From: an uncultured Thiodictyon sp.
Lineage (GTDB): Bacteria; Pseudomonadota; Gammaproteobacteria; Chromatiales; Chromatiaceae
NCBI GenBank assembly: GCA_903837595.1
Contig: CAILVI010000142.1
Location: forward strand, 1-34,341
Direction of reading: 5' to 3'
DNA: 34,341 nucleotides
Position numbers and translations under genes: made by a program. Shown here piece after piece: positions 21,591-30,988 of this stretch. The notes beneath the pieces were generated by a model. The model had not been told where the DNA came from. It saw only the letters and a list, made by a program, of their open reading frames with translations, and did not search any database. Position 1 is the first letter of the stretch; each line of letters begins with the position of its first letter.

Positions 21591-22291
21591 GCCTCCTCCT
21601 CGCAGCTGCGTTCAAAGCGAATACGCTCCTGCGGCGCCAACCCCATGGCCTTGGCGAGCCAGGGCGGGGCCTGGTGTGACAGGGTTTCCTGGAGCCGCAC
21701 CATGCGCTCGCGGGCGCTGCCGCCGGCCGCGTCCTTGATCGGGTGGATGTCCAGCTTGATCACCTTGGCCGTGGCCGGGCCGCCGATAGAGGCGACATAG
21801 AGGACCTGACAGTCTGCGATCAACCCGGCACGGTAGGCATTTCTGTCTTCGACACCGATGTCGTCCACCCGGCGGACGTCGATCAATCGGCACTCGGTTC
21901 CCGAAACCTGATAGATCAGGAAGCGCCGGGCGGCGCCGAAGTGTCCGTCCAGGTTCTCGCCGGTGTCGGAGGCGCAGGCGACGCGGATCGAGCCCGGCAT
22001 GTCGCCCTCGGTGTAGGGGGCGAGCGGGGGCGGGGGGGCCGACTCGCTGAAACCTTCGCCCTTGAGGTACGCCAGGGCGGCCTTGAGTGCATCAATGTCG
22101 ATGTCGCCTAATTCTCCGTCGGCGGCGGCCCGAAGGTCCTTCACCTTGAGCGCGGCGAGTTTCTCCGCGGTTGGGGGCAAGCCAATGGCCGCGGCCAGCA
22201 CCCGGATCAGGCGTGCCGGGTCGGTGTCCGGCAGGGCGCGGGCCGCCAGGCCGATACGTAGGGCGAGGTCTTCGGAGATCGGGCTGGCCAT
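21587..22291 (-). CDS. nafY: NafY/NifY-type FeMo-cofactor carrier (NifX-fold C-terminal domain)
   Basis: This 234-aa protein has two parts. The N-terminal ~100 residues are helical (LALRIGLAARALP, LKVKDLRAAADGEL) and resemble the apo-nitrogenase-binding domain of NafY/NifY. After a proline-rich linker, residues ~112-215 form a dinitrogenase iron-molybdenum cofactor-binding domain (IRVACASDTGENLDGHFGAA, FLIYQV, CQVLYVASIGGPATAKVIK). It presumably holds FeMo-co or chaperones apo-NifDK. The start at MASPISED is chosen by family likeness; an in-frame ATG at 22333 would add 14 residues. nifY is an equally good name. It follows a repeat element and is coupled to the next gene. Confidence 0.88.
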   Translation of the reverse strand: MASPISEDLALRIGLAARALPDTDPARLIRVLAAAIGLPPTAEKLAALKVKDLRAAADGELGDIDIDALKAALAYLKGEGFSESAPPPPLAPYTEGDMPGSIRVACASDTGENLDGHFGAARRFLIYQVSGTECRLIDVRRVDDIGVEDRNAYRAGLIADCQVLYVASIGGPATAKVIKLDIHPIKDAAGGSARERMVRLQETLSHQAPPWLAKAMGLAPQERIRFERSCEEEA

Positions 22292-22342
22292 AGGATTGTC
22301 CCCAGATGGATGCAAATTGTGATGTAAGGACATGGGGATCGA

Positions 22343-22454
22343 CGTAGGCTGGATAAGGCGCGTCTCACGACCGCTCCGATCAGCACCGCCCCGTTACGCG
22401 CCGCATCCACCAACCTCAGCGGATGGTGGATGCGCTGCGCTTATCCACCCTACG
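22343..22454. repeat. Palindromic repeat, GTAGGGTGGATAAG family, copy 2
   Basis: It begins CGTAGGCTGGATAAGGCGCG and ends GCGCTTATCCACCCTACG, with internal GCATCCACC/GGTGGATGC arms. It lies between the ferredoxin gene and nafY, and its outer edge supplies the TAG stop codon of the ferredoxin gene (22450-22452). Confidence 0.88.
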
Positions 22455-22644
22455 CGGCGATGATGCAGTCGTCTTCCATGCAGGCATTGACGCACTGGGG
22501 CATGTCGAATTCGCCCTCGCACTCGGTGCAGGTGTCGGGGTCGATCTTGTAGACGCCCTTGAAAGGGGTAATGGACTTGGTGGGGCAGATGGGTGCGCAG
22601 TCGCCGCAGGCGGTACAGGCGGATCTCACGATTTGCATGGCCAT
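22450..22644 (-). CDS. 2[4Fe-4S] ferredoxin of the nif cluster
   Basis: A 64-aa bacterial-type ferredoxin. The first cluster motif is CTACGDCAPICP (C-x2-C-x2-C-x3-C-P). The second is CTECEGEFDMPQCVNAC, whose C-x2-C-x8-C-x3-C spacing is the long-loop form known from Allochromatium-type ferredoxins. Such ferredoxins donate low-potential electrons to nitrogenase or its assembly enzymes. The start at 22644 has GGAG ~7 nt upstream; a second in-frame ATG lies two codons later. The reading frame ends in a TAG inside a palindromic repeat. Confidence 0.93.
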   Translation of the reverse strand: MAMQIVRSACTACGDCAPICPTKSITPFKGVYKIDPDTCTECEGEFDMPQCVNACMEDDCIIAA

Positions 22645-22699
22645 GATTGGTCTCCGGTTCTCTAATCGACGCCGCCGCGGGCGGCGGCCGGTTGCAGGG

Positions 22700-22915
22700 T
22701 CATTCGGCGCGTTTGAAGCGCAGGGTGGTCGGAAAGATCGGGGGTGGGCTGATGGGGTCAATGTACCACCGTGACCCGTCGGTCAGCTCCACCTCACCGC
22801 CCCAGCTCTCCGGGGTGTCGGTCTCGACAGTGGCAATGGTCTCTTCCATGTCCTTCTTGGCCACATAGAAGATGAGCGCGCCGCTGTCGCTCTTACGGAT
22901 CATCACGCTGGGCAT
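22700..22915 (-). CDS. nifT: Nitrogen fixation protein NifT
   Basis: A 71-aa protein beginning MPSVMIRKSDSGALIFYVAK, with a central acidic stretch and WGGEVELTDGSRWYIDP, matching the NifT/FixU family found after nifK. Its role is unclear; nifT mutants in other bacteria show little phenotype. AAGGTG precedes the ATG at good distance, which fixes the start at 22915. It is separated from nifK by 219 bp filled with palindromic structures. Confidence 0.93.
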   Translation of the reverse strand: MPSVMIRKSDSGALIFYVAKKDMEETIATVETDTPESWGGEVELTDGSRWYIDPISPPPIFPTTLRFKRAE

Positions 22916-23014
22916 TGGGGCACCTTGAGTCAGTGTTAACCGCGGTCGTCGGTCGTCGGTCGGGTTAGGCGCGCTGCGTTGATCACTCAAGTTGGCGCGG
23001 TGCTACCGCGGGCC

Positions 23015-23067
23015 GTAACCCGACGCTTCGTGGCATTCAGCGTCGGGTTACGCTTCGCTAACCCGAC
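23015..23067. repeat. Overlapping palindromes between nifK and nifT (TAACCCGAC family)
   Basis: Three arms are present: GTAACCCGACGC (23015-23026), its inverse GCGTCGGGTTAC (23040-23051), and TAACCCGAC (23059-23067). The middle arm can pair with either side, so two hairpins exclude each other. GTCGGGTTA-CGCTTCGC-TAACCCGAC is a REP-like sequence seen widely in Gammaproteobacteria. Confidence 0.8.
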
Positions 23068-23099
23068 CTACTCGACTTCGTGGCATCCAGCCAGTCACA

Positions 23100-23132
23100 G
23101 GGAACCGACCGCCGGGATGGCGGTCGGTTCCC
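23100..23132 (-). other. Strong hairpin directly after nifK
   Basis: A perfect 14-bp stem (23100-23113 with 23119-23132, core AACCGACCGCC/GGCGGTCGGTT) with a 5-nt loop, starting 2 nt after the nifK stop codon on the minus strand. No T-run follows, so it is more likely an mRNA-stabilising or partial-termination structure that limits downstream expression. Confidence 0.7.
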
Positions 23133-23134
23133 GG

Positions 23135-24706
23135 TTAACGGACCAAGTCGTAGTTGTAGTCGGTGACGCCCATGATGCGGGTCTCGTCGTCCAGTCGTTC
23201 CAGCACCGCGTTGACCAGGGTGGTGAGGATGTACATGGCCCCCTCATACCCCAGGGTGGTCATCCGGTGCAGGTGGTGCCGGTCGAAGATCGGGAACCCG
23301 ATACGGATCAACGGGACCTCGAACTCCACTCCCTTCTGCAGGGTGTCACGCTGAATGAACTTGCCGTACGAGTTGCCGATCATGAAGTCCGGCTTGTTGG
23401 TAAAGACCAGTGAGCGGAAGTGCCACAGGTCCGCACCCGTATGGACCGTCGCGCCCTTGCCGTAGGGCGACGCGGCCAGGATGCCCTCAACCTCCTTCTT
23501 CCAGCGCTTGTTGGCCTGTTGGCAGAGGATATCGGTCGGCTCTGCACCCAGTTCCAGCAGGAACTTCACCATGCCCAGGACATAGTCCGCATCGCCGTAG
23601 AGTGCAAACTTCTTGCCGTGCAGCCAGGCGTGGCTGTCGGTCATCATGTCCACCAGGCGGCCGCGCTCCTTGGCCAGCGAGGCCGGGATCGGCTTACCCG
23701 TCAGCGCCGAGACCTTCATCAGGAAGTCGTCCGTCCACTCCAACCCCATGGGGATGTTGATGGGGGTGGCCGGCTGGTTCCAGACCAGTTCGACGTGCTT
23801 CTTGGTCTTGGGCAACTGCCAGGGCTGCAGCAGCAGGGTGTCGATGGCGTTGGGCGCGTCCTTGACCTCGGTCTGGGTGGTGCCGCCGGCATACATGCGG
23901 TATTCACCGTCGGCCGGGGTGTCCAGCACCTCGGTGGGGTCGCACAGCATGCTGTGGGCCACGCCCATTTCATCGAGCATGCGGTGGATGACCCGGTAAT
24001 TACCCAGGTAGGTCTCAAAGCCCGGCACCACATTGATCTTGCCGTTGCTGCCGACCTTCTTATCCTCCATGGCGTTCAGGCTGAAGTGCCGGACGATGCC
24101 CTCGAACATGTTGTCCCAACCGGTGGTATGGGAACCGACAAAGCTCGGGGTATGGGCGAAGGGGACCGGGAGTTCCTGGGGGATGTGACCCTCTTTCTTG
24201 GCATTGGTGATGAAGCTGCTCAGGTCATCGCCGATGACCTCCGCCATACAGGTGGTGGACACCGCGATCATCTCCGGCTTGTAGAGCGCCAGCGCGTTCT
24301 CCAGACCGTCGAACATATTCTTCTGGCCGCCGAAGACCGCCGCGTCCTCGGTCATGGAGTCGGACACGCAGGCGATCGGCTCCTTGAAGTGCCGGTTGAA
24401 ATAGGAGCGGAAATAGGCCACACACCCCTGGGAACCATGCACATAGGGCAGGGTCTTCTCGAACCCCAGGGCGCAAAGCACCGCACCCAGGGGCTGGCAC
24501 GCCTTGGCCGGGTTGATGGTCAGGGCCTCACGCTTGAAGTTGAGTTCCTTGTATTCCTCGGTGGTGGTCCACTGAAAGACCTGCGCCACGCGCTCGCTGG
24601 TGTGGCCCTCTTCGACCGTGTTACGCTTGTTGGCGAGGTTGTCCTTGTACTCCGGCGCCCGGAACAGCGGGTAGCTCGGCTTGATGTCGTCGACTGTCTG
24701 GCTCAT
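23135..24706 (-). CDS. nifK: Nitrogenase MoFe protein beta subunit
   Basis: NifK pairs with NifD in the molybdenum dinitrogenase and shares the P-cluster. The beta-side P-cluster cysteines are visible in NPAKACQPLGAVLCALG, HGSQGCVAYFR and STTCMAEVIGDD. Length 523 aa is typical. AGGAGA lies 8 nt before the ATG at 24706. It is the third gene of the nifHDK operon, 100 bp after nifD, and that gap contains a 9-bp hairpin. No unusual features in the protein. Confidence 0.98.
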   Translation of the reverse strand: MSQTVDDIKPSYPLFRAPEYKDNLANKRNTVEEGHTSERVAQVFQWTTTEEYKELNFKREALTINPAKACQPLGAVLCALGFEKTLPYVHGSQGCVAYFRSYFNRHFKEPIACVSDSMTEDAAVFGGQKNMFDGLENALALYKPEMIAVSTTCMAEVIGDDLSSFITNAKKEGHIPQELPVPFAHTPSFVGSHTTGWDNMFEGIVRHFSLNAMEDKKVGSNGKINVVPGFETYLGNYRVIHRMLDEMGVAHSMLCDPTEVLDTPADGEYRMYAGGTTQTEVKDAPNAIDTLLLQPWQLPKTKKHVELVWNQPATPINIPMGLEWTDDFLMKVSALTGKPIPASLAKERGRLVDMMTDSHAWLHGKKFALYGDADYVLGMVKFLLELGAEPTDILCQQANKRWKKEVEGILAASPYGKGATVHTGADLWHFRSLVFTNKPDFMIGNSYGKFIQRDTLQKGVEFEVPLIRIGFPIFDRHHLHRMTTLGYEGAMYILTTLVNAVLERLDDETRIMGVTDYNYDLVR

Positions 24707-24776
24707 TTCGAATCTCCTGCCGCGCCGCTAATCTGCGAACAATGGCATGAAAGGGACTGATCTTCGGGCATACTCT

Positions 24777-24798
24777 GGCCGCCGGCGCACCGGCGGCC
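24777..24798 (-). other. Hairpin between nifD and nifK
   Basis: GGCCGCCGG-CGCA-CCGGCGGCC is a perfect 9-bp stem with a tetraloop, 8 nt after the nifD stop codon. It has no T-run and is probably an mRNA-processing or stability structure. Confidence 0.65.
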
Positions 24799-24806
24799 GC
24801 TGACCG

Positions 24807-26291
24807 CTAGGCGCGGGCCTGAACCGGTTCCGCCTGGGCCGCCTCCGCCGCCAGCCAGGGGGCCTGCATCTTGCCCCAGCAGGGGTTGTTGATGGTCATA
24901 TCCATATCGCGGGCAAAGATGGAGAAGCCGTCATAGCCGTGATAGGGGCCTGAGTAGTCCCAGGAGTGCATCTGGCGGAAGGGGATGCCCATCTTCTGGA
25001 AGATGTACTTCTCCTTGATGCCGGAACCGATCAGATCCGGCTTGATGCGCTTGACGAACTCCTCGAACTCGTAGCCGGTCACGTCGTCATAGAGCAACGT
25101 GGATTCGGCCATGTCCTTGATGGTGCGGTCATAGTCGTCGTTGTGGGCGAACTCGTAGCCGGTGCCGACCACCTCCATCCCCAGGTCCTCATAGGCGCCG
25201 ATGACGTGACGGGGGCGCAGCCCACCGACATACAACATCACCCGTTTGCCTTCCAGGCGCGGCCGGTACTTGGCAATGACCGCGGCGTACTGCGCCTCGT
25301 ATTTCGCGATGACCGCCTCGGCGTTGGCCTGGATGGTCTCATCGAAGAAGGCAGCGATCTTGCGCAGTGACTCGGCGATCTTGGTCGGCCCGAAGAAGTT
25401 GTACTCCATCCATGGGATCCCGTACTTTTCTTCCATGTGCCGGCTGATATAGTTCATCGACCGGTAGCAGTGGATGAGGTTGAGCTTGACCTTGGGCGTG
25501 AGCTCCATCTCGGCAATGGTGCCGTCACCCGACCACTGGGCAACGACGCGCAGACCCATCTCTTCGAGTAGGATACGCGAGGCCCAGGCGTCACCGCCGA
25601 TGTTGTAGTCGCCGATCACCGCCACGTCATAGGGCGTGGTCGCAAACGAGTCGTCGCCGTCGCGGTTGCCGATGACCCAGTCGCGCACCGCGTCGTTGGC
25701 AATGTGGTGACCCAGTGACTGGGAGACCCCGCGGAACCCCTCGCAGCGGACCGGGACGATGGGCTTCTCGAGCTCCTTGGCCTTCTTCTTGGCGACCGCC
25801 TCGATGTCGTCGCCGATGAGCCCGATCGGGCACTCGGACTGGATACTGATCCCCTTGTTGAGCGGGAACAACTGCTCGATCTCATCGATCAGCTTGGAGA
25901 GCTTCTTATCTCCGCCGAAGACGATGTCCTTCTCCTGGAAGTCCGAGGTGAAGTTCATGGTGCCGAAGCTGTCGACCCCGGTCATGCCGACATAATAATT
26001 GCGGCGCCCGGCGCGGGAATATTGACCACAGCCGACCGGGCCGTGGGAAATATGGATCATGTCCTTGATCGGGCCCCACACCACACCCTTGGAGCCGGCA
26101 TAGGCGCAGCCGCGCACCGTCATGACACCGGGCAGTGACTTGCGGTTGGAGGTGATGCACTTCTTGGACTGCTCGATCGACTGATCGTTGACCGCCAGGT
26201 GCTTGGCGCGGTCCTTCTTGGCCTTTTCGGGGTAGACTTCCAGGACCTCGGCAATGAGGTCCAGGGTCTCTTCACGAGTCAAATTTGCCAT
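24807..26291 (-). CDS. nifD: Nitrogenase MoFe protein alpha subunit
   Basis: NifD holds the FeMo-cofactor and half of the P-cluster. The P-cluster cysteines appear in [26 protein letters not shown] and [11 protein letters not shown]. The cofactor ligands appear in [11 protein letters not shown] (Cys, equivalent to C275 of Azotobacter) and [16 protein letters not shown] (His, equivalent to H442). Length 494 aa is normal for the molybdenum enzyme, and no vanadium- or iron-only-type subunit is encoded nearby. GGAGAG precedes the ATG. Located 121 bp after nifH in the same unit. Confidence 0.98.
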   Translation of the reverse strand: MANLTREETLDLIAEVLEVYPEKAKKDRAKHLAVNDQSIEQSKKCITSNRKSLPGVMTVRGCAYAGSKGVVWGPIKDMIHISHGPVGCGQYSRAGRRNYYVGMTGVDSFGTMNFTSDFQEKDIVFGGDKKLSKLIDEIEQLFPLNKGISIQSECPIGLIGDDIEAVAKKKAKELEKPIVPVRCEGFRGVSQSLGHHIANDAVRDWVIGNRDGDDSFATTPYDVAVIGDYNIGGDAWASRILLEEMGLRVVAQWSGDGTIAEMELTPKVKLNLIHCYRSMNYISRHMEEKYGIPWMEYNFFGPTKIAESLRKIAAFFDETIQANAEAVIAKYEAQYAAVIAKYRPRLEGKRVMLYVGGLRPRHVIGAYEDLGMEVVGTGYEFAHNDDYDRTIKDMAESTLLYDDVTGYEFEEFVKRIKPDLIGSGIKEKYIFQKMGIPFRQMHSWDYSGPYHGYDGFSIFARDMDMTINNPCWGKMQAPWLAAEAAQAEPVQARA

Positions 26292-26366
26292 GTTGGCTCT
26301 CCGCTACGGGCGCCGCGGCTAATCTGCCGACGAGACGCTCTGCAACAACGCTGTTCTGAACCACCG

Positions 26367-26384
26367 AGGCGCCAGGGGGCGCCT
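26367..26384 (-). other. Hairpin directly after nifH
   Basis: AGGCGCC-AGGG-GGCGCCT is a perfect 7-bp stem with a tetraloop, 28 nt past the nifH stop codon on the minus strand. Similar hairpins after nifH in other diazotrophs protect or process the nifH message, giving more NifH than NifDK. Confidence 0.7.
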
Positions 26385-26412
26385 AGGGGCACGATCTTGG
26401 GACTGCGCCCGA

Positions 26413-27375
<963 letters not shown>

Positions 27376-27469
27376 CTAATGCATACTAAAATCTATGTAA
27401 GAACAAAAGAATGCGTAGTCGTGGGGCGCCCTGCGGCCTTGGTAGCATCCACGACAAGGCGGCGGCGGG

Positions 27470-27485
27470 TGTATGGATAGCTACA
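27470..27485. promoter_or_regulatory. Putative NifA upstream activator site
   Basis: TGT-ATGGATAGCT-ACA fits the TGT-N10-ACA NifA-binding consensus and lies about 100 bp upstream of the -24 element, a usual distance. It overlaps the proposed ATG of draT at 27473. The motif is short, so a chance match is possible (roughly a few percent for this stretch). Confidence 0.6.
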
Positions 27486-28366
27486 GACAAACGGCGTCGG
27501 ACATGGGGCCGGACCCGGCCGAACCGTCGCTGGCCGCCCCGGCGGCCGTGCCGCCGACCCTGCCGAAGACGGCGCGGCTGTGCCTCAACCGCTGCAACCT
27601 GCCGCCCTGGATCCTGGGCAGCCTCGCCTACCAGCAGCACCCGGTGCCGCTCGCAATCGATGGGGTGCGAGATTTTCACGCGGACCTTTGCCGCCGCCTG
27701 GACCCGGTTGACGACCATCGGACCCGGGCCGAGCGTTTTGTCGACTACATGACGGTGCGCTTTTGTCTGGAGGACCTGGAGGAGGCGGGCCTGACGCCAG
27801 GCCGGCGCAAGAAGTCCCGGGCCAACGCCAACTATCTGCGGCAGGTGCGCGGCTGGTCCTTCGACTCGGACGGGCGCGAGGGGGCGGTGCTCAAGTATTG
27901 GGCGGAAACGCGCTTCGGGTTACTCGCCAGGCACCATGGGGGGCCGCTGCACGGGCGCGGGAGCGATGCCTATGTGGGGTTTCAGGCCGAAGCGGTGCGG
28001 GGGATCTACGGCACCAATGCGCTGGAGTCCCAGCTCGACCTGCTCTACACCTATTGTCAGTACGAGCTGCGTCGCCAGCACCCGGGGCTCAGCCACCTGA
28101 CCCTGTATCGGGGCATCAACTCGATCGGCGATCACGAGGTCCTGGGCCGCGAGCCGGACGGCACCTACCTGGTGCTGCTCAACAACCTCAACAGCTTCAC
28201 CAGCGAGCGCGAGCGCGCCGATGAATTCGGCGACTATCTGTTGACCGCACAGGTGCCGCTGCCGAAGGTCTTCTTCTACAACCGGCTGCTGCCGGGGATG
28301 CTCAAGGGGGAGGACGAGTTTGTCGTCATCGGCGGGGTCTATGGGGTGCGGATCTCGACCCTGTGA
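27473..28366 (+). CDS. draT: NAD+-dinitrogenase-reductase ADP-ribosyltransferase
   Basis: DraT shuts off nitrogenase after ammonium or darkness by ADP-ribosylating an arginine of NifH. The R-S-E transferase signature is visible: R213 in LYRGINS, S241-F-T-S244 in LNSFTSERER, and E280-D-E282 in GEDEFVVIGG. The ~297-aa length agrees with known DraT proteins. It is divergent from nifH with 181 bp between starts. The start is uncertain: ATG 27473 overlaps a NifA-type site, and ATG 27503 is an alternative; the first ~35 residues are Pro/Ala-rich and poorly conserved-looking. The partner glycohydrolase gene draG, which usually follows, is absent from this window. Confidence 0.94.
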   Translation: MDSYRQTASDMGPDPAEPSLAAPAAVPPTLPKTARLCLNRCNLPPWILGSLAYQQHPVPLAIDGVRDFHADLCRRLDPVDDHRTRAERFVDYMTVRFCLEDLEEAGLTPGRRKKSRANANYLRQVRGWSFDSDGREGAVLKYWAETRFGLLARHHGGPLHGRGSDAYVGFQAEAVRGIYGTNALESQLDLLYTYCQYELRRQHPGLSHLTLYRGINSIGDHEVLGREPDGTYLVLLNNLNSFTSERERADEFGDYLLTAQVPLPKVFFYNRLLPGMLKGEDEFVVIGGVYGVRISTL

Positions 28367-28416
28367 GCGGCTGGCTGGAGCGGGTGCGAGCAAGACTGAT
28401 GTGGTTTCGGTGACGA

Positions 28417-28526
28417 CGTAGGGTGGATAAGCGCAGCGCATCCACCAGCGGCCCCTGGTGGATGCGGCGCGTCCAAGCACCGTGCCTGGTCCGCAGCGCC
28501 GCGCCGCGCGCCTTATCCACCCTACG
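28417..28526. repeat. Palindromic repeat, GTAGGGTGGATAAG family, copy 3
   Basis: The ends CGTAGGGTGGATAAG (28417-28431) and CTTATCCACCCTACG (28512-28526) are 15-bp perfect inverted repeats. Inside, GCATCCACCAG and CTGGTGGATGC form an 11-bp perfect stem. This is the cleanest copy, 50 bp after draT. It looks like a small MITE or paired REP. Confidence 0.92.
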
Positions 28527-28650
28527 ACGGGCGATCTTGCTGACCACATCACTCTTGATCGCACCCGGCTGGAGCACGTCGCTGCGCAGGTGTCTGTGCC
28601 CTTGGTCTTTCCTGCTAGCGCCGTTTCGTCTAGTCTGGGGACAAAGCCCT

Positions 28651-28941
28651 AGTCGTCGGGATGACTACTACGAACGGACCCACCCGGGGCCTGAGGATTG
28701 TCTCCTCTTGATCGAGGTTGCAGAGACCAGTCTGACCCACGATCGCCAGACCAAATTGCCCCTTCACGCCCGCTTACGGATACCTGAGGTGTGGATCGTC
28801 GATATCTCTGGGCGCCACCTGGACGTATACCGGGACCCGGACGATGACCGTTACACCCAGCAGTTCCGCGTTTTCGACTTGGCACGCGTCGAGATCGCTA
28901 CGCTCCCCGGTGTCGTGCTCGACCTACGCACCCTGTTCTGA
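28651..28941 (+). pseudogene. Uma2-family endonuclease-like fragment (C-terminal part)
   Basis: The last ~96 codons match the second half of Uma2/DUF820 proteins: RRDDYYERTHPGPEDCLLLI, then EVAETSLTHDRQTKLPLHAR and IPEVWIVDISGRHLDVYRDP. The N-terminal half (normally ~90 residues) is missing; upstream in the same frame is only the palindromic repeat and unrelated sequence. No ribosome site or good start codon lies at the junction. The fold is PD-(D/E)xK nuclease-like. It is most likely a decayed remnant. Confidence 0.75.
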
Positions 28942-29107
28942 AGCCGCCCTCACCGGGTCCCGGCCTGACTTTCACGGCAAGACCTCGACCAGTGGGGAAG
29001 GCCCGGGCGGCGGTCGGAACGATGACCAAGGTCGCACCAGCCGTGTGCGGCCATTGTGGATAACCATCGCCTTGTGACATGCTGGGGGGGGTGACCCCCG
29101 ATCCTTA

Positions 29108-30988
29108 TTACTGCGTCCGTGGCACTACCCTTTTTTGTGTATAAGGATAATTGACGACTACTTTCCAACTGTCCTTGGTCCCACCGTCGATCGTTTCCCA
29201 GGCGGCAATTTGGCTGAACTCGGTGTCGCCGATGACAATGGAATAATAGCCAATGCCATAGGCCGCGCCCTGCATCAGCCTCCCGAAGGCCTGCACCGAC
29301 GGCGACGGGGCGAGAAAGAGATTCTGGCCGATGTATTCCGTGCGATCATTATAGACCGTCAACCCGTCCTGGCGCATGATCCAGACATTCCGGGCCTGCG
29401 CCTCGCGCGTGGCGACCAGCGGGACAAATTTGGGCAATACCTGTCCCGGATAGACACGTGCCTCGAGGTAGCTTACGGGAGTGCCATTTTTCATTATGGG
29501 GACGCGATAAATCAGCAGTATGCGTTGGTTGTCGAGTAGCGCGACCGGCATCGCCGGCAGTTGTCCATTATGGCTCGCGTCCTGATTCAAGGCGGACAGA
29601 ATCTCGGGCTCGGTGCCTAGCGCAAAGGATTCAAAATGCGGGTGGCGGTGGTGCAGTTGCGTGAGCAGTTGTCGTGTCGTGATGTCATCCGCAACAGCGA
29701 TATCGGCTTTGGTCTTATTGAGGTCAGCGAACAGCTTCGCGGTATCGCCCACGATGGCCGCGGTGATCGCGCGCGCCTGTTCCTGCGACCGTTGGGCGTA
29801 CGTCGTCAAATCCACCAGAGCCCCCTCGGCCCTGGTCTTGGCCTGCTCCATCTGCGCCGCGTAATGGAGCGAAAAGCCGGCGCCGCTGATGATGGCAACG
29901 AGTAATAGCCCGGCCATCACGACCAAGGCGCGGTGGCGCGCCAGAAAGCGGCGCAGCAGTTCCCGAGTGGAATAGGAATAGATATTGACCATGCCGCCTT
30001 CACGAAAGGCGCGCAATTGCACTGCCAGTTCACCGGCGTCGCGGAATCGCTCCTGCGGCGCGGTGCGTATGGCCTTGTCGCAGATGGCAATCAGTTCCGG
30101 AGGTGCGGACGGGTTGAGCGTTCCGGGCGAGCGCACGGCGGGGTGCGCGCCGATCTGTGTCTCGATCTCCTCAAGCCTGCCGCGATAAGGCAGTTCGCCG
30201 GTGATGATCCGGTAAAGAATAACGCCCAGGCTATAGACATCACTGGCCTTTCCGGCCTCGCCGCGAAATTGTTCCGGGGCCATATACTCAGGCGTTCCCA
30301 CAACCTGGACGGTCTGCTTGTCGCTTAACGTGTGGCGCTGGTGGGTCAGTGCCTCGCGATAGAAATAGGTGTTGTCGTCGTCGCTCAGAACCTGTGCCAG
30401 GCCCCAGTCGAGAACGATGGTCTCCCCGAAGCCGCCGCAGACGATATTGCCGGGTTTCAGGTCGCGATGGATCACGCCCTTGGCATGGGCGTAGGCGACC
30501 GCATCGCAGACGTCGATCAATACGTCGAGCAACTTGAGGCGCCGGGCAAAGGCCGGGGCTACCGCGGACTGAACGCACTGGTTAAGTGATTGCTCCAGCG
30601 TTTCGCCCTTGACGTAACGCATGACATAATAAGGTTTGCCGTCCGCGTGCCGCCCGAGTTCATAGACTGCAACAATGCCCGGGTGCTCAAGCTTGCCGGT
30701 AATCTTGGCCTCGTGGATGAACGAGTTGGCCACCTCGCTGTCGGCGGTGCCGGAAAATTCAGCCAGCAGCTCCTTCATTGCCACCCGGCGGCCGATGATT
30801 TCATCATAGGCCAGATAGACGCGTCCCACGCCACCCTGACCGATCGTATCCAGAATCGTCAAGTGCTCTGGAAAGCCCGGTTGCACGTGCCGCCTGAGTC
30901 TTTTGGCGATGGTAGGATGATCCGCCAGCACGATGGTGGGGCCATCGTCAGGCGATGGTGCGTTGGCAACTGTGTTATCGATGGCCAT
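29108..30988 (-). CDS. Membrane Ser/Thr protein kinase with periplasmic sensor-like domain
   Basis: This 626-aa protein has a cytoplasmic Hanks-type kinase domain (residues ~43-330): P-loop GQGGVG (50-55), K72, E93, catalytic H174-R175-D176-L-K-P-G-N, a metal-binding loop that is D194-W-G instead of DFG, and APEQ (237-240). A single transmembrane helix lies at ~354-376. The remaining ~250 residues should be periplasmic and start with a helical coiled segment. They include YLEARVYPGQVLP and RNVWIMRQDGLTVYNDRTEY, then GQNLF, which resemble Cache-type sensor domains. It probably senses an external ligand and phosphorylates unknown proteins. Its start overlaps the end of a transposase remnant by 14 bp. 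Confidence 0.9.
   Translation of the reverse strand: MAIDNTVANAPSPDDGPTIVLADHPTIAKRLRRHVQPGFPEHLTILDTIGQGGVGRVYLAYDEIIGRRVAMKELLAEFSGTADSEVANSFIHEAKITGKLEHPGIVAVYELGRHADGKPYYVMRYVKGETLEQSLNQCVQSAVAPAFARRLKLLDVLIDVCDAVAYAHAKGVIHRDLKPGNIVCGGFGETIVLDWGLAQVLSDDDNTYFYREALTHQRHTLSDKQTVQVVGTPEYMAPEQFRGEAGKASDVYSLGVILYRIITGELPYRGRLEEIETQIGAHPAVRSPGTLNPSAPPELIAICDKAIRTAPQERFRDAGELAVQLRAFREGGMVNIYSYSTRELLRRFLARHRALVVMAGLLLVAIISGAGFSLHYAAQMEQAKTRAEGALVDLTTYAQRSQEQARAITAAIVGDTAKLFADLNKTKADIAVADDITTRQLLTQLHHRHPHFESFALGTEPEILSALNQDASHNGQLPAMPVALLDNQRILLIYRVPIMKNGTPVSYLEARVYPGQVLPKFVPLVATREAQARNVWIMRQDGLTVYNDRTEYIGQNLFLAPSPSVQAFGRLMQGAAYGIGYYSIVIGDTEFSQIAAWETIDGGTKDSWKVVVNYPYTQKRVVPRTQ

Noticed and set aside
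28423-28650. In-frame upstream extension of the Uma2 fragment
   Set aside because: It is made of the palindromic repeat and unrelated sequence, not of the Uma2 N-terminal half.
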